Source: a virus
DNA: 64,000 nucleotides
Direction: 5' to 3' (one strand)
Virus record (IMG/VR): IMGVR_UViG_3300027963_004416
Span: 1 to 64,000 of that record
Shown here: positions 9,076 through 17,074 of the stretch, piece by piece
How positions within the stretch are numbered: position 1 is the first letter of the stretch
Layout: each line of letters opens with the position of its first letter
Program-made: the position numbers and the translations under genes
Notes under the pieces: model-generated
What the model saw: the letters and a program-made list of their open reading frames with translations, nothing else
Told to the model about the DNA's origin: nothing
Databases searched by the model: none

Positions 9076-9497
9076 GAACCTATGAATTTACATTTGCTGA
9101 GTTTAGTTCAGCCATAGACGAACTAGTAGAGCAAATTAGAAAGAAGAAAATTAAGTATAATTATATCGTAGGCTTAACTAGAGGCGGTCTGATACCTGCT
9201 ACTATTCTAAGTCATAAGCTCGATGTCCCTATGCTAGCAAGCAATTGGGACACTGACCGTAAGAAGCCATCCATTACATTGATGGATATTCTCGATAATC
9301 CTAGAAATAAGGTCCTACTTGTAGATGAAATTTTAGATACGGGTAAGACTATTCAATCGTTTATGGAGATTCACGGCAAGACAGATGTAGCAGTGATAGT
9401 ATGGAACAAAGAACAGCCGGTAGTTCCAGACTACCATTACATGACAATACGGCGATCAGAATTTAGTGATTGGATTGATTTTTGGTGGGAGAAATAA
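9063..9497 (+). CDS. Phosphoribosyltransferase in the deazaguanine operon
   Basis: 144 residues with the type I PRTase PRPP-binding loop VLLVDEILDTGKT at residues 84-96 and the upstream IVGLTRGGLIPA motif, as in xanthine/hypoxanthine PRTases. Such enzymes join a purine-type base to PRPP. I chose ATG 9063 (GGAGAAA upstream) over an in-frame GTG at 9018; it overlaps queE by 13 bases. Its place between queE and queD suggests a deazapurine or guanine substrate, but this is unproven. Confidence 0.85.
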   Translation: MGDIGTYEFTFAEFSSAIDELVEQIRKKKIKYNYIVGLTRGGLIPATILSHKLDVPMLASNWDTDRKKPSITLMDILDNPRNKVLLVDEILDTGKTIQSFMEIHGKTDVAVIVWNKEQPVVPDYHYMTIRRSEFSDWIDFWWEK

Positions 9498-9498
9498 T

Positions 9499-9966
9499 AT
9501 GGGAAAGTTTTATAGTACTAAGACATACGGTAATGATCGAGGTCTAAGTTGTTGTTTTAGACAATGGAAAAGTACTCACAGTCATTGCTGTCTCTTGCAC
9601 GGATATTCTATTGGCGTGCATGTTACGTTTGAATGTGATAGTCTAGATGACCGCAATTGGGTTATGGACTTTGGTGGGCTGAAGGAGTTTAAAGAATGGC
9701 TAGAATACATGTTTGACCATACTTTAATTCTAGCAGAAGACGATCCGGAACTTAATACGCTTAAGCAGCTGCACGGTATGGGTGTAGCAGATGTTAGAGT
9801 AGTACCTGCTGTGGGTTGTGAGCGGTTTGCGGAGCTTGCCTATAATCAGCTTGCATTAATGCTGGATGACTGGAGAGAAAATGGAACTCTACTTAACCCC
9901 ACCGTGCGTGTAAGGTCAGTAGAAGTATTTGAGCATGCGGGTAACTCAGCATTTTATGAAGGTTAA
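9499..9966 (+). CDS. queD: 6-carboxytetrahydropterin synthase (QueD-like)
   Basis: 155 residues of the PTPS/QueD family. It converts dihydroneopterin triphosphate to 6-carboxytetrahydropterin. The zinc and catalytic region HSHCCLLHGYS lies at 27-37, followed by MDFGGLK and FDHTLIL, all family hallmarks. Start ATG 9499 has GGGAGAAA upstream. It sits 1 base after the PRTase and 2 bases before folE. Confidence 0.93.
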   Translation: MGKFYSTKTYGNDRGLSCCFRQWKSTHSHCCLLHGYSIGVHVTFECDSLDDRNWVMDFGGLKEFKEWLEYMFDHTLILAEDDPELNTLKQLHGMGVADVRVVPAVGCERFAELAYNQLALMLDDWRENGTLLNPTVRVRSVEVFEHAGNSAFYEG

Positions 9967-9968
9967 TA

Positions 9969-10652
9969 ATGAAGTATACTGAACTGTTGCGTAATAAACT
10001 CATTAACAACAAGATAAGGTATTGGGCCGGTGATAATATTTCCTCAATTCTCAATGATGCAGATCGTGAATTTATTATTGAAGAGGCTACAAAAGCGTTT
10101 GAAGGAGTACTGGATGCTTTGCTCATTGACCGGGAAAATGACCCAAACTCAAAGGGAACAGCGAAAAGACTAGCTAAGATGTATGTTCAGGAAATTATGG
10201 CTGGTAGATATTTTCCTAGACCAGATGCTACCTCGTTCCCTAACGTAGGTAATGCTGCATACAAAGGGATGCTTGTAGTCAGGTCCGAATTAAAGTCAAT
10301 GTGTTCGCATCATCATCAGCCCGTATCCGGTGTTGCTTATATTGGTATTATTCCTGAGGATAAGGTTATAGGGCTTTCAAAGTACACGCGTATTGCGCAG
10401 TGGTGTGCCCGGCGTGGAACTTTGCAAGAAGAACTCTGCAACGATATTGCTCGCGAAATTAAAAGTGCTACGGGTAGCAAAGACGTAGCGGTTTATATTC
10501 AGGCTACTCATGGGTGCTGTGAGAATAGAGGTATTGGTGCTCATTCATCTCTTACTCAAACAACCGTACTTAAAGGCCAGTTTAAAGAGGCAGATGTAAA
10601 GAAAGAGTTTTTTGATAACGTAAAGCTGCAACAAGAATTCGCACCCCGTTGA
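9969..10652 (+). CDS. folE: GTP cyclohydrolase I
   Basis: 227 residues with the FolE signature SMCSHHHQPVSGVAYIG (Cys112, His114-116) and ATHGCCENRGI near 180-188, giving the zinc ligands. It makes dihydroneopterin triphosphate from GTP, the first step of deazaguanine synthesis. A dedicated phage copy raises flux at an early step. It lies in the same operon as queE, queD, queF and queC. Confidence 0.95.
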   Translation: MKYTELLRNKLINNKIRYWAGDNISSILNDADREFIIEEATKAFEGVLDALLIDRENDPNSKGTAKRLAKMYVQEIMAGRYFPRPDATSFPNVGNAAYKGMLVVRSELKSMCSHHHQPVSGVAYIGIIPEDKVIGLSKYTRIAQWCARRGTLQEELCNDIAREIKSATGSKDVAVYIQATHGCCENRGIGAHSSLTQTTVLKGQFKEADVKKEFFDNVKLQQEFAPR

Positions 10653-10666
10653 GTTAAATACGCAGA

Positions 10667-11179
10667 GTGACTAAACTATCAGAAGAGTCGGCAAAAGAAG
10701 CTGATTATCTAATTCATAAATGTTTAAGTGAGATATTTAAAGATATGGTTTGGTATCAGAACTCAGAAGGCAGATACGGTGAATCTGGTCGTAAGGGGGA
10801 TAGCGGTGAAGGGGTAGTTGAGCGCTATCTTGTAGAGAATAATATTGAATATGAAAAGAAAGAAGATCCTCATAGTCAAGTTAAATTGAAAATAGATTTT
10901 ACAGTTGATGGGCATCCTATCGATGTTAAAACTAACATCTTTAAAGGATTTCTAGGAGTAGAAGTCTATGACGATAAAGCCCGTAACGGCTGGATTTATA
11001 CTACTACTGCCCGTGAAATCTACGGTGTTGATTTAGTCTACGAAAGCATTTACTGCTATGAGGTAGATGCAATGCGAGCGCATGTAGAGAAGAACAAGCA
11101 CAGAGCTAGGCTTGTCAAGAACGGAGCTTATATTCTCTGGGTATCAAAAAACGAACCATTTATTAAGAAGCTGCAATGA
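10667..11179 (+). CDS. PD-(D/E)XK-like nuclease within the modification operon
   Basis: 170 residues starting at GTG. A conserved-looking Glu in GEGVVERYL (Glu52) is followed by KIDFTVDGHPIDVKT, giving Asp77 and DVK at 86-88, the arrangement of the PD-(D/E)XK nuclease core. It overlaps the dpdA-like gene by 4 bases. I do not recognise the exact family. A role in cutting unmodified DNA is suggested only by context. Confidence 0.6.
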   Translation: MTKLSEESAKEADYLIHKCLSEIFKDMVWYQNSEGRYGESGRKGDSGEGVVERYLVENNIEYEKKEDPHSQVKLKIDFTVDGHPIDVKTNIFKGFLGVEVYDDKARNGWIYTTTAREIYGVDLVYESIYCYEVDAMRAHVEKNKHRARLVKNGAYILWVSKNEPFIKKLQ

Positions 11180-11964
11180 AAATAGCCCACGAAGCCCCTC
11201 TAAGTATTTTTAATAAAGTGCAAGAAGTAACCGACTATGATTATGCTCTTGTACATCTTTTTGAAGAAAATGAGAAGTACTATAGTCTTTTTGAAAGAGC
11301 ATTGCAGAAGAAACGTGAAGTAATACTTGACAATTCTGTATTTGAGCTCGGTACTGCTTTTGACAGAGACAAATACTGTGAATGGATTGAGAAGCTAGAT
11401 CCTACTTATTATATTATTCCGGATGTTCTTGAAGACGCCCAGCAAACAGTTAAGAATGTTCAGCAATGGCAACATCTTGCAGGTAAAAAGTCTATCGGGG
11501 TAGTTCAAGGTAAGAGCGTTCAAGAAATAGTCTGGTGCTATCAAGAGATTGAACCGTTAGTTGATAAGATTGCTATTTCTTTTGATTACTCTTTCTTTGT
11601 TAACGAAGAGATTAATGGCGTTCTCCCGACGAAGTACCATCACTATATGTACGGGCGAGATGCTTTAATTAATTACATGCTTAATATTGCAAATGTGATC
11701 AATATTAATAAGCCTCATCACCTTCTAGGCTGCGGGCTTCCTCAAGAGTTTGATGTGTATCGAGGCTATAAATGGATTGATTCTCTAGATACATCTAATC
11801 CTGTAGTTGCTGGTTTGAAAGATATTCGATATAATGGTATTAAAGGATTGGAAGATAAGCCTATCGAGAAGCTCTATACGCTTATTAACTCGGATATTAA
11901 TGATGAGCAATTGAGCAAGATTTTTTATAATATTGAGTGCTTTAGGTCAATAGTTAATGGTTAA
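11176..11964 (+). CDS. dpdA: DNA 7-deazaguanine transglycosylase (DpdA-like)
   Basis: 262 residues with a tRNA-guanine-transglycosylase-type barrel. VILDNSVFELG (Asp52) occupies the place of the base-binding Asp; IGVVQGKS at about 107-114, LLGCGLP at 183-189 and IDSLDTSNP near 201-209 follow. The family exchanges guanine in DNA for a 7-deazaguanine. It is shorter than tRNA enzymes and lacks their Cys zinc site, as in viral DpdA. The complete preQ1 gene set around it supports DNA as the substrate. Confidence 0.82.
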   Translation: MKIAHEAPLSIFNKVQEVTDYDYALVHLFEENEKYYSLFERALQKKREVILDNSVFELGTAFDRDKYCEWIEKLDPTYYIIPDVLEDAQQTVKNVQQWQHLAGKKSIGVVQGKSVQEIVWCYQEIEPLVDKIAISFDYSFFVNEEINGVLPTKYHHYMYGRDALINYMLNIANVININKPHHLLGCGLPQEFDVYRGYKWIDSLDTSNPVVAGLKDIRYNGIKGLEDKPIEKLYTLINSDINDEQLSKIFYNIECFRSIVNG

Positions 11965-12502
11965 AGATAGGCGATGGGTTGCTTTATTTTCTCAGACAGG
12001 TTCTGAGATATCTGCTATTTCTTCAAAGCTTGGTATTAAGCCGGATCTAGTATATACTAATAATCTAGAGCACGCTTCGTGGCATCCTTTTATTAATACC
12101 TGTAACGTCGTATCTAATACGCATGCTAATATTATGCGGCTTATTAGAAAGGACGCATCTGATACAGTCTATACGCTGCATGGATATCTTAGGATTATTA
12201 ATGAAGATATTGTTAACTCTCGTGAAATGTATAATGGGCATCCTGGACTAATTACAAAGTACCCGGAGCTTAAAGGTAAAGATCCTCAAGAGGTGGTAGC
12301 AAAGAATCTTTCTCTTTACGATAGAATTGGAAGTATCATTCATAAGGTTACACCTGAAGTAGATGCAGGAGAGATACTTTATGAGTTTGCTGTGTTTAAT
12401 AGTTGTAACTCGCGAGAAGAGATATACGATACTCTGAAGCTTACTTCTCTTCATTCATGGCTTGCTTTTTTTAAGGATAAATTTGAATGCGAATTGGTCT
12501 AA
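11957..12502 (+). CDS. Formyltransferase, putative dPreQ1 formyltransferase (DpdN-like)
   Basis: 181 residues with the PurN-type formyltransferase core: YNGHPGL (Asn93, His95) then VTPEVDAGEIL (Asp136), matching the Asn/His/Asp catalytic triad of 10-formyl-tetrahydrofolate enzymes. The first 70 residues are divergent. It overlaps dpdA by 8 bases. A formyltransferase named DpdN has been proposed for making formylated preQ1 in phage DNA; gene context makes that the best guess here. Glycinamide ribonucleotide or sugar formylation are alternatives. Confidence 0.75.
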   Translation: MVKDRRWVALFSQTGSEISAISSKLGIKPDLVYTNNLEHASWHPFINTCNVVSNTHANIMRLIRKDASDTVYTLHGYLRIINEDIVNSREMYNGHPGLITKYPELKGKDPQEVVAKNLSLYDRIGSIIHKVTPEVDAGEILYEFAVFNSCNSREEIYDTLKLTSLHSWLAFFKDKFECELV

Positions 12503-13038
12503 GCGGTGCACAGTCTACTGGTAAAACGACTCTATTGAATGCGTTGCGTTCAGAGCCGTTCTTTAAAACCTATGATGTTTGCAGTGAAGTGACGAGAAAG
12601 GTTGCATCATATGGTCTGCCTATTAACGAAGAAGGCACTGATACAACACAAGAGCTGATTATGAATCAGCATATAGTTAATCTTTCTATGCATAATCATA
12701 TGATTACAGATAGAACAGTACTTGATGGTTATGTCTATTCCAGATATTTACGAGAGAATGGCAAGATTAAGTCTGATACTATGGATTATGTTGAGACTGT
12801 TTTTAATCGAATGATAAGTGGGTATGATATGATTTTTTATATTGCACCAGAGTTCGAGATTAAAAATGATGGTGTTCGCTCTATTAATACTTTCTTTAGA
12901 GAACGTATAGTAAATATCTTCGACGAAGCCATTACACGTTTTGAGATTCCAGTCTATCGTGTAAAAGGTACGGTGAGGGAGCGAGTTCAATTTGTACTTA
13001 ATGCAGTAGAAATTAATAGGGAAATGAATAAAATATGA
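12487..13038 (+). CDS. P-loop nucleotide kinase-like ATPase
   Basis: 183 residues with Walker A GAQSTGKTT at 7-15 and later ITDRTVLDGYVYSRYL and FYIAPEFEI, as in NadR-type nucleoside kinases and the AAA_28 group. The substrate is unknown. It is co-transcribed between the formyltransferase (16-base overlap) and queF (4-base overlap), so a role in deazaguanine or deoxynucleotide metabolism is possible. The fold is clear; the function is not. Confidence 0.7.
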   Translation: MRIGLSGAQSTGKTTLLNALRSEPFFKTYDVCSEVTRKVASYGLPINEEGTDTTQELIMNQHIVNLSMHNHMITDRTVLDGYVYSRYLRENGKIKSDTMDYVETVFNRMISGYDMIFYIAPEFEIKNDGVRSINTFFRERIVNIFDEAITRFEIPVYRVKGTVRERVQFVLNAVEINREMNKI

Positions 13039-13964
13039 GTGATAATCAAAAAACATTAAATGATCTTGTCTCAGTTCACCTAGGTCGCGCAGGTGATGGG
13101 ACAGTAGTCAAGCCCTATGTTACACCAGATAGTGTAGATGAGTCGCTTCTGGTATCTGTGCCTAGACAGCTTAATCGAACTGAGTATGAGCTTCACGACG
13201 ACAATCTACCCTTCATCGGACACGATGCGTGGAATGCTTATGAATTCTCAACCTTACTTAAGAACGGATTTCCTATTTCCGGCTGGTTGAAGTTTGTTTG
13301 CGATAGCAAAAGCCCTAACATTGTAGAGTCAAAGTCAGTAAAGCTATATCTCAATTCTTATAATATGGCCAAGCTGATGGATACCCCGGATGATCTATGG
13401 ATGATCGAAGACCAGATCTCTTCTCATCTAAGCAGAGCCACCGGTGCTGATGTATGGGTACAGATTGCAATTGGTCATGTGGATGAGTCTATTCCTATTA
13501 AAGGTGACTTTACTTCGCTCGAATCGTATTGCAATATACTAGAACTAACGTTTGACGAATATACCGAAAGGTCTGATATTCTACAGGTTGTTCCTAGTAT
13601 AGGGCGTTACGAGCGTTGGCGTTCGCATTCGTTGCGTTCAAACTGCCGAGTAACTAATCAGCCTGATTGGGGAGATGTGTACGTTCATATTAAAGGTAAA
13701 AACGCAGTTACACCAGAATCTCTTCTGCAATATATTGTAAGCATGCGCAAAGAGAATCATTTCCATGAAGAGATTTGTGAATGTATTTACAAGCGACTTT
13801 ACGATATCCTAGAGCCAGAAGAGCTTCTAGTTGCATGCTTGTATACACGTCGTGGCGGTATTGATATTAATCCGGTTCGCGCTTCATCATCAGAAGTATT
13901 GTATCAATATGCAGGCTCTTTGGTGTCTGAATTTAATTTCTGCAAAAAGACGATGAGGCAGTAA
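13035..13964 (+). CDS. queF: 7-cyano-7-deazaguanine reductase (QueF, long form)
   Basis: 309 residues, the two-domain long type. Hallmarks are ESKSVKLYLNS at 98-108, the catalytic region SNCRVTNQPDWG (Cys204, Asp211), HEEICECIYKRL and the C-terminal YTRRGGIDINPVR. QueF reduces preQ0 to preQ1 with NADPH. Its presence shows that the base made by this phage goes at least to preQ1, not only preQ0. It overlaps the kinase gene by 4 bases. Confidence 0.95.
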   Translation: MSDNQKTLNDLVSVHLGRAGDGTVVKPYVTPDSVDESLLVSVPRQLNRTEYELHDDNLPFIGHDAWNAYEFSTLLKNGFPISGWLKFVCDSKSPNIVESKSVKLYLNSYNMAKLMDTPDDLWMIEDQISSHLSRATGADVWVQIAIGHVDESIPIKGDFTSLESYCNILELTFDEYTERSDILQVVPSIGRYERWRSHSLRSNCRVTNQPDWGDVYVHIKGKNAVTPESLLQYIVSMRKENHFHEEICECIYKRLYDILEPEELLVACLYTRRGGIDINPVRASSSEVLYQYAGSLVSEFNFCKKTMRQ

Positions 13965-14164
13965 TGGATTCACCGGATAAGAATGTTAATGAAATTTGTG
14001 ACGAGTTCGTTGCTAGATCTTTACACGGGTATAACAAGTACAGAGTTACAACAGAAAGAACCGATCTAAACTTTGATCAATGGGTACAGCATCTTAAAGA
14101 AGAGCTAATGGATGCTGTAGTCTATATTCATAGAGTGCAGAAGGAACGAAATGAACCTAAGTGA
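13964..14164 (+). CDS. Small MazG/pyrophosphohydrolase-like phage protein
   Basis: 66 residues. HGYNKYRVTTERTDLNFDQW followed by LKEELMDAVVYI resembles short phage proteins related to dNTP pyrophosphohydrolases, where EELxDA contributes metal-binding acidic residues. It is probably too short to be a whole MazG domain. It overlaps queC by 14 bases. Confidence 0.5.
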   Translation: MDSPDKNVNEICDEFVARSLHGYNKYRVTTERTDLNFDQWVQHLKEELMDAVVYIHRVQKERNEPK

Positions 14165-14903
14165 TGCTCTTAGTAGCCTACCTGATACTAATAAAAACGT
14201 TTTAGCCGTATTGTCAGGCGGGTTGGACTCTTCTATCATGACCATGCTTCTGGTAGAGAAATATGGGGCTGATAAAGTATTTGCGCTCTCATATGATTAT
14301 GGCCAGAAGCAGAAACATGAACTCAATTGCGCAACAACGCTATGTGAATCGCTAGGTATTGATCATAAAATTCTTGATCTATCTATTCTAGGAGAAATAG
14401 CTAAGCCTATTTCAGCTAATATTAGTGGTACAGATGTTGCCATGCCTACAATTAAAGACGTTTTAGGAGACCCTCAACCTAAAACGTACGTACCTTTTAG
14501 AAATTTGATTTTATTGTCTCTTACTCTTGCGCAGGCTGAAGCTACAGATGCATCATATGTGTTTACTGGTCTACAGGTTCATGACGAGTATGGCTATTGG
14601 GATACAACACAACGGTTTGTAGATAGCATTAATACGGTAGCGGAGCAGAATAGAACACATAAAGTTAAGATAGTTGCACCGTTCAGTCACCTCAGCAAGC
14701 ATCAAGAGATCGAAATCTGTAAAGAACTTAAGCTAGAACATCTCCTACAGTATACTTTGACTTGCTATAATCCATCAGACGATGGTGAGAGCTGCGGTAA
14801 GTGTCCTTCTTGTGCAGAAAGGATAGCTAACTTCGCTAAAGCAGGGTTAGAAGATCCGGTAGATTATTCTATTGATATACCGTGGGATAAGTTGATTAAG
14901 TAA
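14151..14903 (+). CDS. queC: 7-cyano-7-deazaguanine synthase (QueC)
   Basis: 250 residues. The PP-loop SGGLDS lies at 22-27, and the C-terminal zinc site CYNPSDDGESCGKCPSC is complete. QueC uses ATP and ammonia to turn 7-carboxy-7-deazaguanine into preQ0. It lacks the fused amidotransferase domain found in some phage Gat-QueC proteins, but a separate class II amidotransferase gene follows 43 bases downstream. Confidence 0.95.
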   Translation: MNLSDALSSLPDTNKNVLAVLSGGLDSSIMTMLLVEKYGADKVFALSYDYGQKQKHELNCATTLCESLGIDHKILDLSILGEIAKPISANISGTDVAMPTIKDVLGDPQPKTYVPFRNLILLSLTLAQAEATDASYVFTGLQVHDEYGYWDTTQRFVDSINTVAEQNRTHKVKIVAPFSHLSKHQEIEICKELKLEHLLQYTLTCYNPSDDGESCGKCPSCAERIANFAKAGLEDPVDYSIDIPWDKLIK

Positions 14904-14920
14904 TGAGTATATTCTATAAT
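14892..14920 (+). promoter_or_regulatory. Sigma70-like promoter before the amidotransferase gene
   Basis: TTGATT, 17-base spacer, TATAAT, overlapping the queC stop. It starts a new transcription unit at the class II amidotransferase gene. Confidence 0.65.
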
Positions 14921-14946
14921 TAATCAACTCAACGGATAATTATAAT

Positions 14947-15627
14947 ATGTGCGCAATTATTGGTTCATTTGATACAACAAAGCTACACGAGCTTATTAAG
15001 TTAAATTCCTATCGAGGAAGTCATTCGTATTCGTTCTCTCTGTATGATACGTATACCGGTACACTTACTTTAATCAAGCAAGGTCTTGGTAATATCGATT
15101 TGTCTTTGGTAGAAGTGCCGCAGAGACAGTACGGAGTGGTTCATGTTCAAGCACCTACTACAGAGTCAAATAGTATTAATTCAATTCACCCGGCGCGCAT
15201 GGATTTGATTTCGACGTTCCAGGTTAGTAAGGACGTCAAGCATGAAGTATATGAAAAATGCCTCTGGCATAATGGTATTCTAAAGGAAGATGTAGTTAAG
15301 AAGTTGCAGGAGCATAGCGGAGATATTAAATGGGATACAATGCTTATGCTTCTTGAACTCTATGCAAACGGATGGTATGCATTAGACAAGCTTGATGGTT
15401 CTTTTAGTTGCCTATATTATGCAACTAATAATATGTACTTGTTTAGGAATGAAATTTCACCGATGTTTATTGATGATAAGCTTAACGTATCATCTACGAA
15501 GTTTGAGAGTTCAAAGGCAACTGAGTCTAATAAAGTGTTGATGATGAACTTTGAAAATAAGACAGCAAGCCCGATCTTTAGTTTTAAGACGGTTGAGAAT
15601 CCTTACTTTTTTGGAGATGAAGTATGA
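14947..15627 (+). CDS. Class II glutamine amidotransferase-like protein
   Basis: 226 residues beginning MCAIIGSF, with Cys2 as the expected N-terminal nucleophile. SYRGSHS and LWHNGIL correspond to the RGxxS and HNGxI motifs of Ntn amidotransferases. Family members release ammonia from glutamine for a partner enzyme. No synthase domain is attached. Being next to queC, it recalls the phage Gat-QueC fusion, but similar lone genes occur in other T4-like phages, so the partner is uncertain. Confidence 0.75.
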   Translation: MCAIIGSFDTTKLHELIKLNSYRGSHSYSFSLYDTYTGTLTLIKQGLGNIDLSLVEVPQRQYGVVHVQAPTTESNSINSIHPARMDLISTFQVSKDVKHEVYEKCLWHNGILKEDVVKKLQEHSGDIKWDTMLMLLELYANGWYALDKLDGSFSCLYYATNNMYLFRNEISPMFIDDKLNVSSTKFESSKATESNKVLMMNFENKTASPIFSFKTVENPYFFGDEV

Positions 15628-16124
15628 AGCATGTTTACGGTCGACATTCAGAGACAACTCTTTCGCATGTTGATTCTAAGTCTGATGTGCAACCGAACGC
15701 AGTAGACTTGAGATTGGGTAAGGTATATAAAATAAGTAATACTGTATTTGAAATTACTAACCATAGTAAGACTCATAGAGGTTCGACAGAAATTCACCCG
15801 GATGTAGATGGATTTTTCGAGCTTGAACCTGGCTCTTATGAAGTAATCATGAAGAATAGTATCACCGTAGGCCCTAACGAGGCCGGGTGGGTAATTACAC
15901 GAAGCACGCTGAATCGCAATGGAGTATTTCTTACTTCTGGCCTTTACGATTCAGGGTATAGTGGTGTTATGGCAGGGGTAATGCATGTAACGTGCGGACC
16001 TGCTAGAATTAAAAAGGGTACTCGTATTGGTCAGTACTTGAGTTTTGATGCAGAGGCGCTACACCTATATGACGGCGACTATGGGGTAGGTAAGGAACAT
16101 GATAAAAAATATGGAGCATCGTAA
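15624..16124 (+). CDS. dUTPase/dCTP deaminase family protein
   Basis: 166 residues. TRSTLNRNGVFLTSGLYDSGYSG and the later GTRIGQYLSF match the trimeric dUTPase/dCTP deaminase fold, in which the first Arg-Ser and the Asp contact nucleotide. Either activity would feed dUMP to the ThyX encoded at 60006. It overlaps both neighbours by 1-4 bases. Confidence 0.8.
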   Translation: MKHVYGRHSETTLSHVDSKSDVQPNAVDLRLGKVYKISNTVFEITNHSKTHRGSTEIHPDVDGFFELEPGSYEVIMKNSITVGPNEAGWVITRSTLNRNGVFLTSGLYDSGYSGVMAGVMHVTCGPARIKKGTRIGQYLSFDAEALHLYDGDYGVGKEHDKKYGAS

Positions 16125-17074
16125 TGCAAATCCAAATCGCAGTTGAAGAATTACAGAAGAAAAAGCTATTCGTAGCTACGCCTATGTACGGTGGTCAGTG
16201 CGCAGGTATGTATACACGTAGCATTGCTGACCTTTCAGCAATGTGTGCAAAGTATAATATCCCTTTGCAGCTTTACTACTTGTTTAACGAGTCTCTTATT
16301 ACCAGAGCTCGTAACTATTGCGTAGATGAGTTTATGCGGTCAGATGCAACTCACCTAATGTTTATCGATAGTGATATCGGGTTTAACCCTCAAGACATTC
16401 TCGCTTTACTTGCTCTTATGACTGATGAGAGTGATTATGACGTTATGGGCGGCCCTTATCCCAAGAAGTGTATTTCCTGGGAAAAGATTAAGCAAGCAGT
16501 TGATAAGGGTGTAGCTGAAGAGGATCCAAACAAGCTAGAAAATTATGTTGGCGACTATGTATTCAATCCAAAGTCAAATACACGTGAGATTCCGCTTGGT
16601 GAGCCGGTTGAAGTTCTAGAAATTGGTACAGGCTTTATGATGGTTCAGCGTCGTGCATTTGAGCGCTATAAGGAAGCTTATCCATACCTGTCGTACAAGC
16701 CTGACCATGTCCGTACAGAGCATTTCGATGGTACACGTGAGATTCATGCCTACTTCGATTGTATTATCGACCGGGGTTTTAGCTATCAATCTCTACATGA
16801 TCTACTGGAAGACGTTGCTAACGGCAAGGAAGGTTTGCAAGCTGCAGCTAAGAAGATTGTTGACAACGAAAAAGAATCGTCTAAGCGTTACCTCTCAGAA
16901 GACTATAATTTCTGCTATCATGCAGCTAAGGCAGGTCTTAAGGTTTGGTTCTGCCCTTGGATGAAGCTACAGCACGTTGGCTCGTATATCTTCGGTGGTA
17001 GTTTGATTGACCTTGCTACGATTGGTGCTTCGGCAACAGCTGATGTATCGCAGCTACGGAAAGGTAAAAAATGA
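16124..17074 (+). CDS. GT-A type glycosyltransferase
   Basis: 316 residues. LFVATPMYGGQCAGMY opens a nucleotide-sugar fold, and HLMFIDSDIGF holds the DxD metal motif near residue 83. ALLALMTDESDYDVMGGPYP and the later EDYNFCYHAAKAG are typical of this phage glycosyltransferase group. The target could be phage DNA, host surface or protein; nothing in the sequence decides. It overlaps the sliding clamp gene by 4 bases. Confidence 0.8.
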   Translation: MQIQIAVEELQKKKLFVATPMYGGQCAGMYTRSIADLSAMCAKYNIPLQLYYLFNESLITRARNYCVDEFMRSDATHLMFIDSDIGFNPQDILALLALMTDESDYDVMGGPYPKKCISWEKIKQAVDKGVAEEDPNKLENYVGDYVFNPKSNTREIPLGEPVEVLEIGTGFMMVQRRAFERYKEAYPYLSYKPDHVRTEHFDGTREIHAYFDCIIDRGFSYQSLHDLLEDVANGKEGLQAAAKKIVDNEKESSKRYLSEDYNFCYHAAKAGLKVWFCPWMKLQHVGSYIFGGSLIDLATIGASATADVSQLRKGKK

